Below the pieces are notes generated by a model, which was not told the origin of the DNA, made no database searches, and worked only from the letters and a program-made list of their open reading frames with translations. A program made the position numbers and the translations under genes. Shown here one piece after another: positions 62,287 through 64,000 of a DNA stretch of 64,000 bases. The stretch is from NCBI RefSeq assembly GCF_001984035.1, contig NZ_CP019449.1, positions 558,001 to 622,000 of the forward strand, in the 5' to 3' direction. Positions within the stretch are counted from its first letter, which is position 1; the number at the start of each line of letters is the position of its first letter. The stretch comes from Sphingopyxis sp. QXT-31. GTDB lineage: Bacteria; Pseudomonadota; Alphaproteobacteria; Sphingomonadales; Sphingomonadaceae.

Positions 62287-63576
62287 ATGCCACAGGCGGT
62301 GCATGGTCCGTTCGCCGATCCGGCGGTCGAAGCGCGTTTCCAGGAAACCGCGCGCACACTGCGCTTGCCCTTCGTGCGCATCTATGGCGTGCTCTTCATG
62401 CTCGTCGCGCTCGCCTATACGATCGCCAATCCGCTGTTCGTCAGCCCAGAGGATACGGCGACGCTCGCGGTCTATTTCGGTGCGATGCTGATCCTTGCGG
62501 GCGCCTATATCGGCGCGACCTTCTGGGACGGCTATGTCACGCGGCCGGGGATCGATTTCGCCGCGCTGCTCGGCATCGTCTTCCTGCTTGGCCATATCAA
62601 CCTGATCCTGTTCGACGAGTTGATCGACATGCAGGAGGAAATGCACGCCGTCGGGGTGATGAACCGCCTGTCGGTCAGCGCCTTCGCTGCGGTCGCGCTG
62701 GCCAGCCGGCCGCGGCTGTTCCTGCTGTGGCTCGCGCTCGACGTCATCGTCTTCCTCTCGACCGTGCTCGCGGTGCAGAGCCACGGCGCCGGCCTGTGGT
62801 ACGCGCTGCTCAGTTACATGAGCGGCGCGATGATCATGATCGCGATCAACTTTGCGATCGACCGGTCGAGCCGCGGCGCCTTCGCACTCGCCGAGGCGCT
62901 CGAGCTCGAGCGCAAGCGCAACGAGGAGCTCGTCTACAACATGCTCCCCGTCGCCGCGGTCGAACGCATCCGCGACGGGCGGCTGGTCGCCGACGCCTAT
63001 GCCGACACCAGCGTGATCTTCATCGACATGGCGGGCTTTACCAAGCTCGCGCAGCGCGTTTCGCCGGGGCATCTGGTGGAGCTGCTCAACACCTTCTTCA
63101 ACCATGCCGACCGCTGCGCGGCCGAGCATGGCGTCGAAAAGGTCAAGACGATCGGTGACGCCTATCTCGCGATCGCGGGCGCCAATGTCACGACGCGCAA
63201 CAGCGCTGACACCGCGATCGCCTTTGCGCGCTCGGTGCTCGAGGTCGTCGGCGAGCTCCAGCAACTCGCCGGGGTCGAGGTCGGGTTGCGCGTCGGCATC
63301 CACAGCGGACCGGTGGTCGGCGGCGTCATCGGCGCGACGCGCATGGCCTATGATTATTGGGGCGAGACCGTGAACATGGCTGCCCGGCTCGAAGGCACGG
63401 CGCCGGTCAACGGCATCGCGATCTCCGAAAGCACCTGGCTGCGCGCCAAGGACCGCGCCGAATTCGGCCCGCCGCATGTCGAGATGCTGAAGGGCGTGGG
63501 CGAAACCGCGGTCTATCATGCCGCGCCGGCGAAACCGGCACCCAACGCGCTGCCCGATATCAGCTGGGTCGCCTGA
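62287..63576 (+). CDS. Class III adenylate/guanylate cyclase with six-helix membrane sensor
   Basis: A 429-aa protein. Residues about 25-195 hold six membrane segments (LPFVRIYGVLFMLVALAYTIANPLF ... GLWYALLSYMSGAMIMIAINFAI), then a coiled linker (LAEALELERKRNEELVYNMLPVAAVERI). The catalytic domain from about 240 has the metal aspartates in VIFIDMAGFTKL and VKTIGDAYLAIAG, with substrate lysine in EKVKTIGD, and the transition-state region YWGETVNMAARLEG. This layout makes cAMP in known relatives. It converges on cmk with a 17-base overlap. Confidence 0.92.
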   Translation: MPQAVHGPFADPAVEARFQETARTLRLPFVRIYGVLFMLVALAYTIANPLFVSPEDTATLAVYFGAMLILAGAYIGATFWDGYVTRPGIDFAALLGIVFLLGHINLILFDELIDMQEEMHAVGVMNRLSVSAFAAVALASRPRLFLLWLALDVIVFLSTVLAVQSHGAGLWYALLSYMSGAMIMIAINFAIDRSSRGAFALAEALELERKRNEELVYNMLPVAAVERIRDGRLVADAYADTSVIFIDMAGFTKLAQRVSPGHLVELLNTFFNHADRCAAEHGVEKVKTIGDAYLAIAGANVTTRNSADTAIAFARSVLEVVGELQQLAGVEVGLRVGIHSGPVVGGVIGATRMAYDYWGETVNMAARLEGTAPVNGIAISESTWLRAKDRAEFGPPHVEMLKGVGETAVYHAAPAKPAPNALPDISWVA

Positions 63577-64000
63577 CCTTTTCCTCGACGAAGGCGATGG
63601 CGGCGGCGATGCCCTCGGCCACGCTCAGCCCGCTGTTGTCGAGCAGCATCGCATCGGGCGCGCGCCGTAGCGGCGCCTCGCTCCGTCCGGTGTCGCGCGC
63701 GTCGCGGGCGTGGATGTCGGCAAGCACCGCTTCGTAGCCGATCTCGACGCCGCGCGCGAGCATTTCGGCATGGCGGCGGCGCGCACGCGCCTCGGCGCCG
63801 GCGGTCACGAACAGTTTCGCGTCGGCGTGCGGCGCGATCACGGTGCCGATATCGCGCCCGTCGAGCACCGCGCCGCCGGGCTGGTTCGCAAAATCGACCT
63901 GCCGCTGGAACAGCGCCGCGCGCACGGCGGGATGGATCGACGCGCGGCTCGCGAGGCTGCCGGTACTTTCATAACGCAGTGCCGGATCATCGAGCAGGCT
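63560..64000 (-). CDS. cmk: Cytidylate kinase, C-terminal part (cut by window edge)
   Basis: The frame is open to the right edge, giving at least 146 residues: SLLDDPALRYESTGSLASRASIHPAVRAALFQRQVDFANQPGGAVLDGRDIGTVIAPHADAKLFVTAGAEARARRRHAEM. LDGRDIGTVIAPHADAKLFVTA is the CMP-kinase signature. It phosphorylates CMP and dCMP. It lies upstream of rpsA on the same strand, the conserved order, but separated from it by the cyclase gene. The start is outside the window. Confidence 0.93.
   Translation of the reverse strand, partial: SLLDDPALRYESTGSLASRASIHPAVRAALFQRQVDFANQPGGAVLDGRDIGTVIAPHADAKLFVTAGAEARARRRHAEMLARGVEIGYEAVLADIHARDARDTGRSEAPLRRAPDAMLLDNSGLSVAEGIAAAIAFVEEKVRRPS

Overview
The window reads as DNA of a sphingomonad (Alphaproteobacteria, Sphingomonadaceae; a Sphingopyxis-like genome is my guess, not proven). 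The evidence is high GC, ATGA-type start/stop overlaps throughout, an alphaproteobacterial LexA box (GTTC-N7-GTTC), a MOBP/trb transfer module with DUF736, DUF2840 and DUF2274 genes, and core genes ihfB, rpsA, cmk and tRNA-Leu on the right.

Region 1 (1-25.3 kb) is most of an integrative conjugative element or large plasmid segment; its left end lies outside the window. It opens with a LexA-controlled mutagenesis cassette (imuA-imuB-dnaE2, the last cut by the window edge). A set of small accessory genes follows, including two DUF736 genes. Three of these genes share a stem-loop placed just before the Shine-Dalgarno sequence. The transfer genes then run left to right: a DUF6499/DUF2285 regulator (frameshifted), a small HTH protein, DUF2840, traF, a third DUF736, a lytic transglycosylase, a candidate oriT, the relaxase, traG, a ribbon-helix-helix protein, trbBCDEJ-trbK-trbLFG, trbI (frameshifted), DUF2274 and an AlpA-like HTH. 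An oppositely oriented four-gene cassette sits between traG and trbB: a membrane-anchored LuxR-type HTH protein, two unknown proteins and a RadC-JAB protein with a C-terminal winged helix.

Region 2 (25.3-28.9 kb) is a gene-poor junction with an unknown secreted protein gene carrying an in-frame stop and one unknown membrane protein. Region 3 (28.9-33.8 kb) is an arsenic operon (arsR-arsC-acr3-arsH) whose arsR appears to be leaderless, followed by a small membrane protein and an alginate-export-type porin. Region 4 (33.9-37.4 kb) is a heat-shock island: groESL, usg and hsp20. groES and hsp20 share an almost identical RpoH-type promoter, and the hsp20 leader looks like a ROSE RNA thermometer.

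Region 5 (37.5-47.7 kb) is the potassium island: a 27-aa membrane peptide, kdpF, kdpA, kdpB, kdpC, kdpD and kdpE, then three further genes (a 51-aa membrane peptide, a 97-aa membrane protein and a TIGR02001-type outer-membrane protein). One promoter module with fixed spacing occurs four times, before kdp and before each of the three downstream genes. I read this as a local KdpE regulon that contains undescribed small proteins; it is the most interesting signal in the window.

Region 6 (47.7-64 kb) is ordinary chromosome: cell-envelope glycan genes (FkbM methyltransferase, CDP-glycerol-type transferase, HAD phosphatase), a two-component system behind a long inverted repeat, an S9 peptidase, DUF4112, a peptide-type ABC binding lipoprotein, a GNAT-like protein, tRNA-Leu(TAA), an ABC exporter, ihfB, rpsA, a class III nucleotide cyclase and the 3' part of cmk.
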